DNA from: Anaerocolumna xylanovorans DSM 12503
Lineage (GTDB): Bacteria; Bacillota; Clostridia; Lachnospirales; Lachnospiraceae
Assembly (NCBI RefSeq): GCF_900143645.1
Contig: NZ_FRFD01000005.1
Coordinates: forward strand, 248,001 to 312,000
Direction: 5' to 3'
DNA: 64,000 nucleotides
The translations under genes and the position numbers were made by a program. Shown here one piece after another: positions 16,917 to 24,910 of the stretch (positions are counted from its first letter, which is position 1; each line of letters opens with the position of its first letter). The notes beneath the pieces are model-generated. The model did no database searches. It was not told the origin of the DNA and saw only the letters and a list, made by a program, of their open reading frames with translations.

Positions 16917-17227
16917 ATGAAAAAGAAAGTTTGGGTACTCCTTTACATTTTGTTTCAATGTACATGGGGATTTCTTCAGACATTTTTAGGCTTCTGTTTC
17001 TTTGTACGCTATATTCACAAACCACATGCATTTTATGAAGGATGCATTAAAACAAAATGGAAGCGTTTCGGGGGGCTCTCCCTTGGGCTTTTTTATATTT
17101 GTAACGAATGAAAATGCAGACATCAATGAAGAAAAATGTACCCTATACAGCTTGTTTTACGGAAAGTTGGGCAAAACCATCTTGGGGAAAAACTGACTGG
17201 CAGAGAGTCTATAAGGGATTAGTGTGA
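16917..17227 (+). pseudogene. Decayed membrane protein gene (frameshifted and internally shortened)
   Basis: Starts MKKKVWVLLYILFQCTWGFL with GGGAG upstream. The frame is lost at a run of six Gs (17070-17075). Removing one G joins KRFGG to SPLGFFIFVTNEN in the next frame, a continuation typical of a conserved small membrane protein family. Farther on, a third frame reads YTACFTESWAKPSWG, like that family's C-terminal ESWAD-type tail, while the usual middle with an HEYGH motif is missing. A single-base frameshift plus an internal deletion explains this; a sequencing slip alone would not. Confidence 0.55.
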
Positions 17228-17316
17228 AAAATACCATGTATTTTTCACTTTCTATTTGAGCAGTATCGCAAGTAAACTTGCGATATGCATGGGTGTAGTG
17301 TGAAATGCATGGGGGG
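17224..17316 (+). repeat. Dispersed two-hairpin element before the phosphotransferase gene
   Basis: The clearest copy. Hairpin 1 is GTGAAAAATA/TATTTTTCAC (17224-17233/17239-17248, perfect). A CTATTTGAGCAG linker follows. Hairpin 2 is TATCGCAAGT-AA-ACTTGCGATA (17264-17285, perfect), then TGCATGGG at 17286-17293. A short partial repeat (GTGTGAAATGCATGGGGGG) follows and supplies the ribosome site of the ATG at 17321. Confidence 0.8.
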
Positions 17317-17320
17317 TAAT

Positions 17321-18214
17321 ATGACAGAGAAATTAATCAAAGAATGGAATATAGAGAGTACGCCTGTTCAGATATATCATTCAGCATGGGATATTAATAA
17401 TTCGTATGTGTTGAAAGTTTATGATGATCCAACCACACTGCAGAGAAATATTGTAATGATGCAAACTCTTTATGAGGCAGGAATCCCTGTTCCGAAGATT
17501 ATCAAACTGCCGGACGGAAGGGACTACTCAGAGAATGGCAAGGAATTTTATATACTTACAACAAAGCTGAAAGGAAAGAATATTGTTAACCTGAATGAAT
17601 GTGATGATAGGTGGTTTTTTGAGTTTGGGACAATACTGGCGAAACTTCATATTGCATTCCAGACGTGCGAAGAGCATATAAGCTGTTGGAATGGCAGCAT
17701 ACTTGAGGAGATGAATGGGTGGGTAAGTGAGAATTTCTCCAAATTTAAAGTAGAGTATTTGGAAATGAATGATATAAAGGATTCGATCAATGAGCTGGCA
17801 GAAGTTTATGATGATTTGCCCAAACAGTTGATTCACCGGGATGTGCATTTGGGAAACTTTCTTTTTGATGATGGAGTATTTTCCGGATATATTGATTTTG
17901 ATTTAAGCCAAAGCAATATACGTATATTTGATTTATGCTATTTCTTGTTAGGGCTTCTTCTTGAGGGAGATAATAACCGTGTTGAAGAGGAAAGATGGTA
18001 TGAAATAATACGGCAGGTAATTAAGGGGTATGATTCCATTGCCATCTTGTTAGATGTTGAAAGGAATGCAATTATCTGCGTAATGCAAAATATAGAATTA
18101 TTGTTTACAGCGTATTTTTTAGGAACGGGAGATGAAAAATCAGCAAAAGGCTCTGCCGATTTATTTTCTTTTGTTAAGAGAAATAAAGAGAAAATACAGG
18201 ATGCTCTGATTTAA
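17321..18214 (+). CDS. Aminoglycoside/choline-kinase-family phosphotransferase
   Basis: About 297 residues from ATG 17321 (MTEKLIKEWNIESTPVQIYH); GGGGGG is just upstream, and an in-frame ATG at 17285 lies inside the repeat element. The APH catalytic loop LIHRDVHLGNFLF (Asp base and Asn) and the following YIDFDLS (metal-binding Asp) are intact. Family members phosphorylate aminoglycosides, choline, homoserine, sugars and others; nothing here fixes the substrate. A resistance role is not supported by context. Confidence 0.85.
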   Translation: MTEKLIKEWNIESTPVQIYHSAWDINNSYVLKVYDDPTTLQRNIVMMQTLYEAGIPVPKIIKLPDGRDYSENGKEFYILTTKLKGKNIVNLNECDDRWFFEFGTILAKLHIAFQTCEEHISCWNGSILEEMNGWVSENFSKFKVEYLEMNDIKDSINELAEVYDDLPKQLIHRDVHLGNFLFDDGVFSGYIDFDLSQSNIRIFDLCYFLLGLLLEGDNNRVEEERWYEIIRQVIKGYDSIAILLDVERNAIICVMQNIELLFTAYFLGTGDEKSAKGSADLFSFVKRNKEKIQDALI

Positions 18215-18256
18215 GTACAGCAGTCCTGGTTTTAATTTATGAAAGGAAGCAGAAAA

Positions 18257-19216
18257 GTGATATTAAGTGCCAGCAGACGGACAGACATACCCAATTACTA
18301 TTCGGAATGGTTTTTAAACAGAATAAAAGAAGGCTATTTGTATGTGAGAAATCCAATGAATCAACATCAAGTCAGTAAAATAGACATCTCTCCGGAGGTA
18401 GTGGATTGTATTGTTTTCTGGACGAAAAACCCCGAATCTATGCTGGATAAATTAGAGCAGCTGAAAGGATATAAATACTATTTTCAATTTACACTTACCG
18501 GATATGGAAAAGACATCGAGCCTTATTTACCTCATAAGAGGGAAAAAATGATTCCGGTTTTTCAACAGCTTTCAGCTAAGATTGGAAAAGAAAAAGTCAT
18601 ATGGAGATACGATCCAATCATTATTACTGATAAATATTCAGAGGATTATCATATAAAAGCATTTAATGAGATTGCTTCTGCGTTAAATGGATATTGCGGC
18701 AGGGTGGTTATCAGCTTTGTTGACTTGTATGCCAAAATCAAAAAGAGTATGAACGAAATAGGGACAAGGGATATTAATACAGCTGATATTTTAAATTTTG
18801 CTTCTCGCTTAGCCTGCATTGCTAAAAGTAATAATATGCAAATTGAGACCTGTGCGGAAAGAATTGACTTATCTGCCTGCGGTATAAAGCATAGCAGCTG
18901 TATTGATAAAGAATTGATAGAGCAAATTACAGGGTACACGATAAAAGCAGAGAAGGATAAGAATCAGAGAGCAGAATGCGGCTGTATTGAAAGTGTTGAA
19001 ATCGGAGCATACAATACTTGTTTGAATGGCTGTAAATATTGTTATGCCAATGACAGCAATGAGAGGATAAAGGCAAATACTGCTGTTTATGATGTGAATT
19101 CACCGCTTTTGTGCGGAAGAGCAACTGCAGAAGACCGGATAACGGAAAGGGCAGTGAAGTCCATAAAGGAGCACCAGACCAGTTTGTTTGATATAATGAT
19201 AAAACATGACATATAG
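18257..19216 (+). CDS. DUF1848 protein with a C-terminal Cys cluster
   Basis: About 319 residues from GTG 18257, giving MILSASRRTDIPNYYSEWF, the family's usual opening; AAAGGAAG lies seven bases before it, while the ATG at 18239 has no ribosome site. It contains VVDCIVFWTKNPESML and, near the C-terminus, CGCIESVEIGAYNTC and NGCKYCYAN. The Cys spacing (C-x3-C-x2-C: CLNGCKYC) is like a radical SAM cluster placed at the wrong end. Biochemical role unknown. Neighbours include an SPL-type radical SAM protein and a WYL regulator, possibly a DNA/RNA repair theme. Confidence 0.82.
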   Translation: MILSASRRTDIPNYYSEWFLNRIKEGYLYVRNPMNQHQVSKIDISPEVVDCIVFWTKNPESMLDKLEQLKGYKYYFQFTLTGYGKDIEPYLPHKREKMIPVFQQLSAKIGKEKVIWRYDPIIITDKYSEDYHIKAFNEIASALNGYCGRVVISFVDLYAKIKKSMNEIGTRDINTADILNFASRLACIAKSNNMQIETCAERIDLSACGIKHSSCIDKELIEQITGYTIKAEKDKNQRAECGCIESVEIGAYNTCLNGCKYCYANDSNERIKANTAVYDVNSPLLCGRATAEDRITERAVKSIKEHQTSLFDIMIKHDI

Positions 19217-19303
19217 CTGTCTTGATTTAATGGGTATAATAAAGCATAAAGAAGCTATATTGCGGCAGTACCTTAGGTCCGCCTTTCGTATGTGGAGGTA
19301 TGA

Positions 19304-20212
19304 ATGAAAATTGACAGGCTAATTGGAATTTTATCAATTCTTTTGCAGCAGGAAAAGGTGACTTCTCCGGTACTTGCAGAGAAGTTTGAGGTTTCACGGA
19401 GAACGATTCACAGAGATGTAGAGGACCTTTGTAAAGCGGGGATTCCTATTGTTACCAGGCAAGGTATTGATGGCGGCATTTCAATTATGGACGGGTATAA
19501 GATGGATCGGACACTTCTTACCACCACAGAAATGCAGGCGGTCTTAAAGGGACTGCAAAGCCTTGATAGTATATCGGGAGGAAATAAGTATCAGAGGCTA
19601 ATGGATAAGCTGTCTGTAAATAATTCAGATATTCTCTCAAACAATAACCATATACTCCTTGACCTCTCAAATTGGAACACCAAGTCCCTGGCACCAAAGA
19701 TAGAGCTGTTCCAGGGGGCAATCGAAGGCCATAAACTGGTATCTATCAGGTATTTTGCTCCCAGTGGGGACAGTATAAGGATAATAGAACCCTATCTTTT
19801 GCTATTTCGCTGGCAGGCATGGTATATCTGGGGATTTTGCCGGTTAAGGGAAGAATTCCGCTTATTCAAATTAGGGCGGATGGATGAAATTGAAGTATTG
19901 GAAGAGTGCTTTGAGCCAAGGAAGGTAGAAGAGCCCGTAGATACGGGGATGGAGGCATTTAACAAGGAAAGCCTTAGGATAACGGCAGCTTTTGAGGAAT
20001 CTGTTAAGTGGAGGCTGATGGAGGAATTTGATACAGAGAAAATGCAAAAGAAGGAAGACGGCAGGATATATCTTGAGTTTGTGTGGTGGGATAAGGAGTC
20101 ACTGTTTCGATATCTGCTGGGCTTTATGGACAGCGTAGAAATTATAAAGCCCGAAGAACTGCGGGCGGAATTCACTTTGTCGCTGGAAAAAATTGCAGAG
20201 AAATATAAGTAA
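19304..20212 (+). CDS. HTH_11/WYL-domain transcriptional regulator (YafY family)
   Basis: 302 residues. The N-terminal DeoR-like winged helix (LAEKFEVSRRTIHRDVEDLCKAG, residues about 23-47) is followed by a WYL domain (RIIEPYLLLFRWQAWYIWGFC near 160-180) and a C-terminal extension. WYL regulators bind nucleic-acid or nucleotide ligands and often control stress or repair genes. ATG with TGGAGG upstream. It ends 29 bases before the SPL-type gene. Confidence 0.9.
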   Translation: MKIDRLIGILSILLQQEKVTSPVLAEKFEVSRRTIHRDVEDLCKAGIPIVTRQGIDGGISIMDGYKMDRTLLTTTEMQAVLKGLQSLDSISGGNKYQRLMDKLSVNNSDILSNNNHILLDLSNWNTKSLAPKIELFQGAIEGHKLVSIRYFAPSGDSIRIIEPYLLLFRWQAWYIWGFCRLREEFRLFKLGRMDEIEVLEECFEPRKVEEPVDTGMEAFNKESLRITAAFEESVKWRLMEEFDTEKMQKKEDGRIYLEFVWWDKESLFRYLLGFMDSVEIIKPEELRAEFTLSLEKIAEKYK

Positions 20213-20241
20213 AAATGATTCTTACGGAAAGGAGGCGGAAC

Positions 20242-21117
20242 ATGCATGAGAAAGAGGTGAAGTCTATCTTATCTGCCCAGAACGGCATGAATATCTACAG
20301 AGGCTGTACCCATGGCTGTATTTACTGTGATGCAAGAAGTACCTGCTATCAGATACAGCATGATTTTGAGGATATTGAAGTCAAATCCAATGCGGTGGAA
20401 TTATTGGAAAAAGCATTAAGGAGTAAGCGAAAGAAATGTATGATTGGCACAGGGGCCATGAGTGACCCGTACCTTCCTATAGAGAATAAGCTGCAACTGA
20501 CAAGACAGTGCCTGGAATTGATTGATGAGTATGGATTTGGACTGGCCATCCAGACGAAATCCGATTTGATCTTAAGGGATTTGGATTTGCTGCGAAGTAT
20601 TAATAAGAAGTCAAAGTGCGTTGTCCAGATGACATTAACTACGTATGACGAGGAACTTTGCAAAATCTTAGAACCAAATGTCTGTACGACAAAGCGGCGG
20701 GCAGAGGTGCTTAATATTATGAAGGAAGAGGGGATTTCCACGGTTTGCTGGATGACTCCGATACTTCCCTTTATCAATGATACGGAGGAAAATATACGGG
20801 GAATCTTAGATTATTGCATAAAAGCAAAGGTTTATGGGATTCTGTTTTTTCATATTGGAGTAACCTTGAGGGATGGTGACAGGCAGTACTTTTATCAAAA
20901 GCTGGAGGAGCATTTTCCGGGCATGAAGGAGAAGTACAGAAAGACCTATGGAAATGACTATGAAATATTCTCACCGAATAATAAAAATCTCGCGGACCTT
21001 GTAAGGCGTGAGTGCAGGAAGCAGAGAATTGTCTGCGGTACAAAGCAGTTATTTGACTATATGCATTTATATGAAGACAAGCAGGCAGGCGTACAGTTAA
21101 GCTTGTTTGATTTATAA
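20242..21117 (+). CDS. SPL-family radical SAM protein
   Basis: About 291 residues from ATG 20242, with GGAGG six bases upstream. The 4Fe-4S cluster motif CTHGCIYC (C-x3-C-x2-C) follows NIYRG at about residue 25. MTLTTYDEELCKILEPN and TPILPFINDTEENI are typical of Rv2578c/SplB-like archaeal-type proteins. SplB proper repairs spore photoproduct and has a longer N-terminus; this shorter group has unknown substrate. Downstream of the WYL regulator in the same direction. Confidence 0.85.
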   Translation: MHEKEVKSILSAQNGMNIYRGCTHGCIYCDARSTCYQIQHDFEDIEVKSNAVELLEKALRSKRKKCMIGTGAMSDPYLPIENKLQLTRQCLELIDEYGFGLAIQTKSDLILRDLDLLRSINKKSKCVVQMTLTTYDEELCKILEPNVCTTKRRAEVLNIMKEEGISTVCWMTPILPFINDTEENIRGILDYCIKAKVYGILFFHIGVTLRDGDRQYFYQKLEEHFPGMKEKYRKTYGNDYEIFSPNNKNLADLVRRECRKQRIVCGTKQLFDYMHLYEDKQAGVQLSLFDL

Positions 21118-21134
21118 ATTCCCTGTGTTATAAT
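21107..21134 (+). promoter_or_regulatory. Putative promoter of the Nudix gene
   Basis: TTGATT at 21107-21112 (overlapping the end of the SPL gene), 16-base spacer, TATAAT at 21129-21134. Confidence 0.55.
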
Positions 21135-21174
21135 TGGATGTATCAGTACACTTAAAAAGGGAGGAAGCTGCATA

Positions 21175-21618
21175 ATGCCAGAAGTTAGATTCTATGAAAC
21201 GGTCCCGGATGAAAAGTTTAAGTTCGCGGTTATTATGGCAAAGACCGGGGGGAAATGGGTCTTTTGCAGGCATAGGGAGCGAAGTACCTATGAAATGCCG
21301 GGTGGTCACAGAGAAGAGGGTGAGGCCATTCTGGATACGGCAAAGCGGGAGCTATACGAAGAAACAGGAGCGGTTACATACAGTATTCGCCCTGTCTGTG
21401 CCTATTCGGTAGCAAAGGCTGGAGCCGAGGAGTCCTTTGGCATGCTCTACTATGCAGAAATCGAGGAATTTGAAAACGAACTGCACAGTGAGATAGAGGA
21501 AATAATAATAACAGAGGAGCTGCCAGACAATTGGACATACCCTCTGATACAGCCAAAGCTCATGGAATATATGAGAAAAGCAGGAGAGAAAGAAGATGAA
21601 GAGGCAAATAAGTCTTAA
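21175..21618 (+). CDS. Nudix hydrolase
   Basis: 147 residues. The Nudix box G-x5-E-x7-REUXEEXGU is complete (GHREEGEAILDTAKREL, then YEETGA, residues about 42-65). Such enzymes cleave nucleoside diphosphates linked to another group; the substrate (oxidised nucleotides, NDP-sugars, mutT-like) is not determined by sequence. ATG with GGAGG. The end overlaps the start of the next gene by 23 bases. Confidence 0.92.
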   Translation: MPEVRFYETVPDEKFKFAVIMAKTGGKWVFCRHRERSTYEMPGGHREEGEAILDTAKRELYEETGAVTYSIRPVCAYSVAKAGAEESFGMLYYAEIEEFENELHSEIEEIIITEELPDNWTYPLIQPKLMEYMRKAGEKEDEEANKS

Positions 21619-22264
21619 TGAGATATCTGACGGTTATCTGTATGATACCGATGATCTTGTAGAGGTCAGCTGCAATGGCTGCATGGGAAAGGCTACCTGC
21701 TGTCATGGCATGGGAAATTCCATTATTCTTGATCCTTACGATATCTATCAGCTTACAACAGATCTTAACCAGACCTTCGAAGAGTTATTGGCGGATAAGA
21801 TTGAACTGAATCTGGTAGATGGTATCATTCTTCCCAATCTTAAGATGAAGGGTGCTATGGAACAGTGTTCTTTCTTAAATGATGAAGGAAGGTGCAGCAT
21901 TCATGGCTTCCGGCCGGGAATATGCAGAATATTTCCCTTGGGGAGAGTTTATGAAAACCATAGATTTCGGTATTTTCTGCAAATAAATGAATGTGCAAAT
22001 ACCAGCCGGACGAAGGTTAAGGTCAGCAATTGGATTGATACAAAGGATCTTAAAAAGAATGAGAAATTTCTTACCAACTGGCATTATTTCCTGAATGATG
22101 CCGAAGAAGCGGTAAAAAGAGCTGGGGATGAGACGACAATAAGGAATATCAATATGTATATATTAAACTTATTCTACCTGATGAAGTATGATAAAGAAAG
22201 GGACTTTTATCCGCAGGTCTATGAACGGCTGCAAAAAGGGAAGGAACTGCTTTCGATGGGTTGA
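21596..22264 (+). CDS. YkgJ-family Cys-cluster (putative metal-binding) protein
   Basis: 222 residues. The YkgJ/UPF0153 pattern is present: CNGCMGKATCCHG near residue 26, then CSFLNDEGRCSIHGFRPGIC near 80-100 and a further Cys at NECANT. These Cys residues probably bind zinc or an Fe-S cluster. Overlaps the Nudix gene, so co-translated. Function unknown. Confidence 0.85.
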   Translation: MKRQISLNEISDGYLYDTDDLVEVSCNGCMGKATCCHGMGNSIILDPYDIYQLTTDLNQTFEELLADKIELNLVDGIILPNLKMKGAMEQCSFLNDEGRCSIHGFRPGICRIFPLGRVYENHRFRYFLQINECANTSRTKVKVSNWIDTKDLKKNEKFLTNWHYFLNDAEEAVKRAGDETTIRNINMYILNLFYLMKYDKERDFYPQVYERLQKGKELLSMG

Positions 22265-22306
22265 ATATAAAAGCGTGCCTAATACACAACTAATTTGCAT
22301 AACAGA

Positions 22307-22352
22307 AAAGGGATTGCTGCATTTTAAATTACTCTGCAGCAATCCCTTTCTT
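22307..22352 (+). terminator. Strong hairpin between convergent genes
   Basis: AAAGGGATTGCTGC (22307-22320) pairs perfectly with GCAGCAATCCCTTT (22336-22349). The tail (CTTTCTTTCG) is only moderately T-rich. It probably terminates the Nudix/YkgJ transcript. Confidence 0.65.
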
Positions 22353-22423
22353 TCGTTCCCATGGCATAAACCGGGGTGTGAAACACGTATCATATTCTTC
22401 ACGAAATATAATGTTTCCTAAGC

Positions 22424-23653
22424 TTAATCAAGATTAAACCACATAGCCGGTGCAGCGGAAAACTCATCGCTTGTTACGGCATAACCGTAATCCATTATCA
22501 GGCCTTTTTCTGAAAGAAAAGCAGCGCTGTTTGGATTGCCTCCCGGTGTACGCAGCCAGCTATTGTTTTTGAAATTTTTAAATATCGATTCATACTGTTT
22601 GGCTTCGTCAATGCTTAAAAGGAATAGAAAGTCAAGAGTATCCTTTCCGCCATCAGTGCCGTAGGTTGCATTATCACTGTTTTTTACCTTCGTGTGGATA
22701 ATATTCTTCTGCTCTTCCTTTGAAAAAGCGTCATTCAAAAAGTCTGTATTGAGATACTGGTGAAGAGTAGAATTCTCCCACGTTACATCCTCCAGTGTGG
22801 TATGAAAAGCCTTCTTTTTAAGAGCGTTTTTCTTTATTAATAATACCTGATTATCTTCAATAGCTAGAATTCTCCAGGTGTATTTGCCGATTTTGACAAG
22901 AGTTCCTGCCTCACTATGCTTTAGAAACTGTTTCAGTGCATTTACTTTTTTGGCATCGCTGTCCTTGTAATCTCCGGCTGCTGCAAAGGCTCTCTTTGCT
23001 CCCAGATAATCATCCTTTTCCTCCAGATCCAGACCTATATTGTATTGGCACACAATAATTCTTTGCTTGCTCTCTTTATAATCACCTGCCCGATTGTAAA
23101 ATTTCAGAGCATATTTATAAGAATCTGCCTTATAAAGGACATTTGCCACATTATATTTAACGACAGGGGTAACAAGCGTAAGAATAATGGCAAGGATGCC
23201 AAGAATAACTACTCCTATGACTAAGAAGAATTTTCCGGCCCCTTTCTTTTCGAGGTGGGAGCCTAAGCGGTCACATTCATTCGCCAAATTTTCTGAATCC
23301 AGAAAGCCGCCGGCCTTGCGGAACTCATCCGCAGCCGAACGGTAATCCGTTGCACTCTTAGCTCTGCGTTTCTTTTCATTTGCGCTTTCATAGAGCTTCT
23401 TTAAGACTTCATCATTTGTCTGCCTGGCCAGCTGCTTACATAGGGTAACGTATTCATCGCTATCCTTATAGCCTGCCAGCTCGGAAAATTTATTTGCCGT
23501 ACTTGAATAAATCTCTGATTTTGAAAAGGTGGGAGGCATGCATTCCAGACTCTTCATCATGCTAACTAATTTTTGATAGCTCTGTTCTTTTTTCTCTTCT
23601 TCAGCATCCATAATGACACTTCCGGTATTTTCTGTGTTTTTCATATTTTCCAT
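22424..23653 (-). CDS. Membrane protein with tetratricopeptide-like repeats and a DUF6273 domain
   Basis: 409 residues. The N-terminal half has helical repeats with the YKDSxx motif (GYKDSDEYVTLC, AGDYKESKQR, AGDYKDSDAKK) seen in clostridial TPR-like proteins. One span lies near 140-165 (FFLVIGVVILGILAIILTLV). The C-terminal DUF6273 domain has YTWRILAIEDNQVLLI, VTWENSTLHQYLN and NSDNATYGTDGG. The latter domain resembles lectin-like or formylglycine-type extracellular modules. Function unknown. The only leftward gene in this stretch. Confidence 0.8.
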   Translation of the reverse strand: MENMKNTENTGSVIMDAEEEKKEQSYQKLVSMMKSLECMPPTFSKSEIYSSTANKFSELAGYKDSDEYVTLCKQLARQTNDEVLKKLYESANEKKRRAKSATDYRSAADEFRKAGGFLDSENLANECDRLGSHLEKKGAGKFFLVIGVVILGILAIILTLVTPVVKYNVANVLYKADSYKYALKFYNRAGDYKESKQRIIVCQYNIGLDLEEKDDYLGAKRAFAAAGDYKDSDAKKVNALKQFLKHSEAGTLVKIGKYTWRILAIEDNQVLLIKKNALKKKAFHTTLEDVTWENSTLHQYLNTDFLNDAFSKEEQKNIIHTKVKNSDNATYGTDGGKDTLDFLFLLSIDEAKQYESIFKNFKNNSWLRTPGGNPNSAAFLSEKGLIMDYGYAVTSDEFSAAPAMWFNLD

Positions 23654-24106
23654 ATACGAATCCTATTCCGTCCTTTATTCATTGTTTTATGGTCATATTC
23701 TTCTGAAAAATAGCTCATTGCCACATCTGAGTTATTCTGTAAAACTCAATGTATCTTTACCTGCATAGAATTTTTACACCTTATATTATCCCATTGTAAG
23801 CCAGATGTAAATACATAAAAGCGAGCTATTTCTTAATTCGTATTTACCTGGTTATAGCTTCTGCCATTTAAGCCATAAAAACTCCATGGCGAAGGCATAA
23901 AGAAACATATTTTTGTTATAATACAGTCAGGCTGAAAAGATAAAGAGAATGATAATATTTCTCAATAAAGGCCTTTTAGGAAAATAATTGATGATATTTT
24001 AAAAATGATGTTGTATAACAATGTTAAAGCATTGACAATATAAGCGCAGGCAGAGGATGAAGGCGTTCAGACTTATGGTAGGAAGCAGCGCGGAAACGAG
24101 GGAAAG
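23654..24106. other. Intergenic region with no gene seen
   Basis: About 450 AT-rich bases between divergent genes. It must hold both promoters. TTATAAT at 23916-23922 is a possible -10 box but without a clear -35. I see no conserved riboswitch or RNA motif until the two-hairpin element at 24107. Confidence 0.5.
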
Positions 24107-24193
24107 AGTGAAAGATAAATCGTTCACTCCCCTTGATTTTATACGCGTGCTTTAGCACACCTGAAGGGTGCTAATAAGCACGCAGATGGGAGC
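24107..24193 (+). repeat. Dispersed two-hairpin element before the MacB-like ATPase
   Basis: Hairpin 1 GAGTGAA/TTCACTC (24107-24113/24124-24130), linker CCCTTGATTTTATAC, hairpin 2 GCGTGC/GCACGC (24146-24151/24179-24184) enclosing TTTAGCAC/GTGCTAATA, then AGATGGGAG with GGGAG (24189-24193) acting as the ribosome site of the ATG at 24199. The linker and stem sequences are nearly identical to the copy at 39187 before galE, except for an expanded hairpin 2. Confidence 0.8.
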
Positions 24194-24198
24194 CAAGC

Positions 24199-24897
24199 AT
24201 GTATTTAACACTAAGAAATGTAGAGAAGGTGTATGGAGAAGGTGATAATGCCGTTAAGGTACTAAAGGGAATCAACACGGATATCGAGAAAGGACAGATA
24301 TGTGTCCTCCTTGGTCCGTCAGGTTCAGGTAAATCCACGCTGCTTAATATTATCGGTGGAATTGAGCATATGGACGGGGGAGAAATTATTGTAAATGGCT
24401 TAAATCTGGCTGGAAGCAGTGAAAAGCAGATAGCAGGCTACCGAAGGGAGAATCTTGGATTTGTCTTTCAGTTTTACAATCTGGTACCGGATTTAACGGC
24501 AAAGGAAAATATAGAGGTGTGTGCCTATCTTAGCAAGTCACCGTTCAATACGGATGAGCTTTTGAAGATGCTTGGACTTTGGGAACATAAGGATAAATTC
24601 CCGAACCAGCTTTCAGGAGGGCAGCAGCAAAGATGTGCCATTGGCCGTGCACTGGTGAAGAATCCGGGACTTCTTTTATGCGATGAACCTACAGGAGCTT
24701 TGGATTATAGTACTTCCAAGGAAATCTTAGAGCTTATTGAAGATATTAACCGCCGGTATGGCAATACCATTATTATCGTAACCCATAACGATGCCATTAA
24801 AAATATGGCCCATAAAGTTATGAAGATGCATGATGGAAAGATTGTGAAAGAATATACGAATGAAGTTTTAGTCAGTGCAAAAGAATTGGAATGGTAG
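24199..24897 (+). CDS. ABC transporter ATPase (MacB/LolD type)
   Basis: 232 residues. Walker A GPSGSGKST, Q-loop FVFQFYNLVPDLTAKEN, signature LSGGQQQR, Walker B LLLCDEPTGALD, His-switch VTHND. This is the MacB/LolD/BceA subgroup that partners FtsX-type permeases. The start is set by the GGGAG of the preceding repeat element. The permease follows after 13 bases. Confidence 0.93.
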   Translation: MYLTLRNVEKVYGEGDNAVKVLKGINTDIEKGQICVLLGPSGSGKSTLLNIIGGIEHMDGGEIIVNGLNLAGSSEKQIAGYRRENLGFVFQFYNLVPDLTAKENIEVCAYLSKSPFNTDELLKMLGLWEHKDKFPNQLSGGQQQRCAIGRALVKNPGLLLCDEPTGALDYSTSKEILELIEDINRRYGNTIIIVTHNDAIKNMAHKVMKMHDGKIVKEYTNEVLVSAKELEW

Positions 24898-24910
24898 GGA
24901 GGCAGCAGTC

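Noticed and set aside
17321..18214. Aminoglycoside resistance gene
   Set aside because: The APH fold is clear but is shared by many metabolic kinases; nothing in sequence or context indicates a drug substrate.
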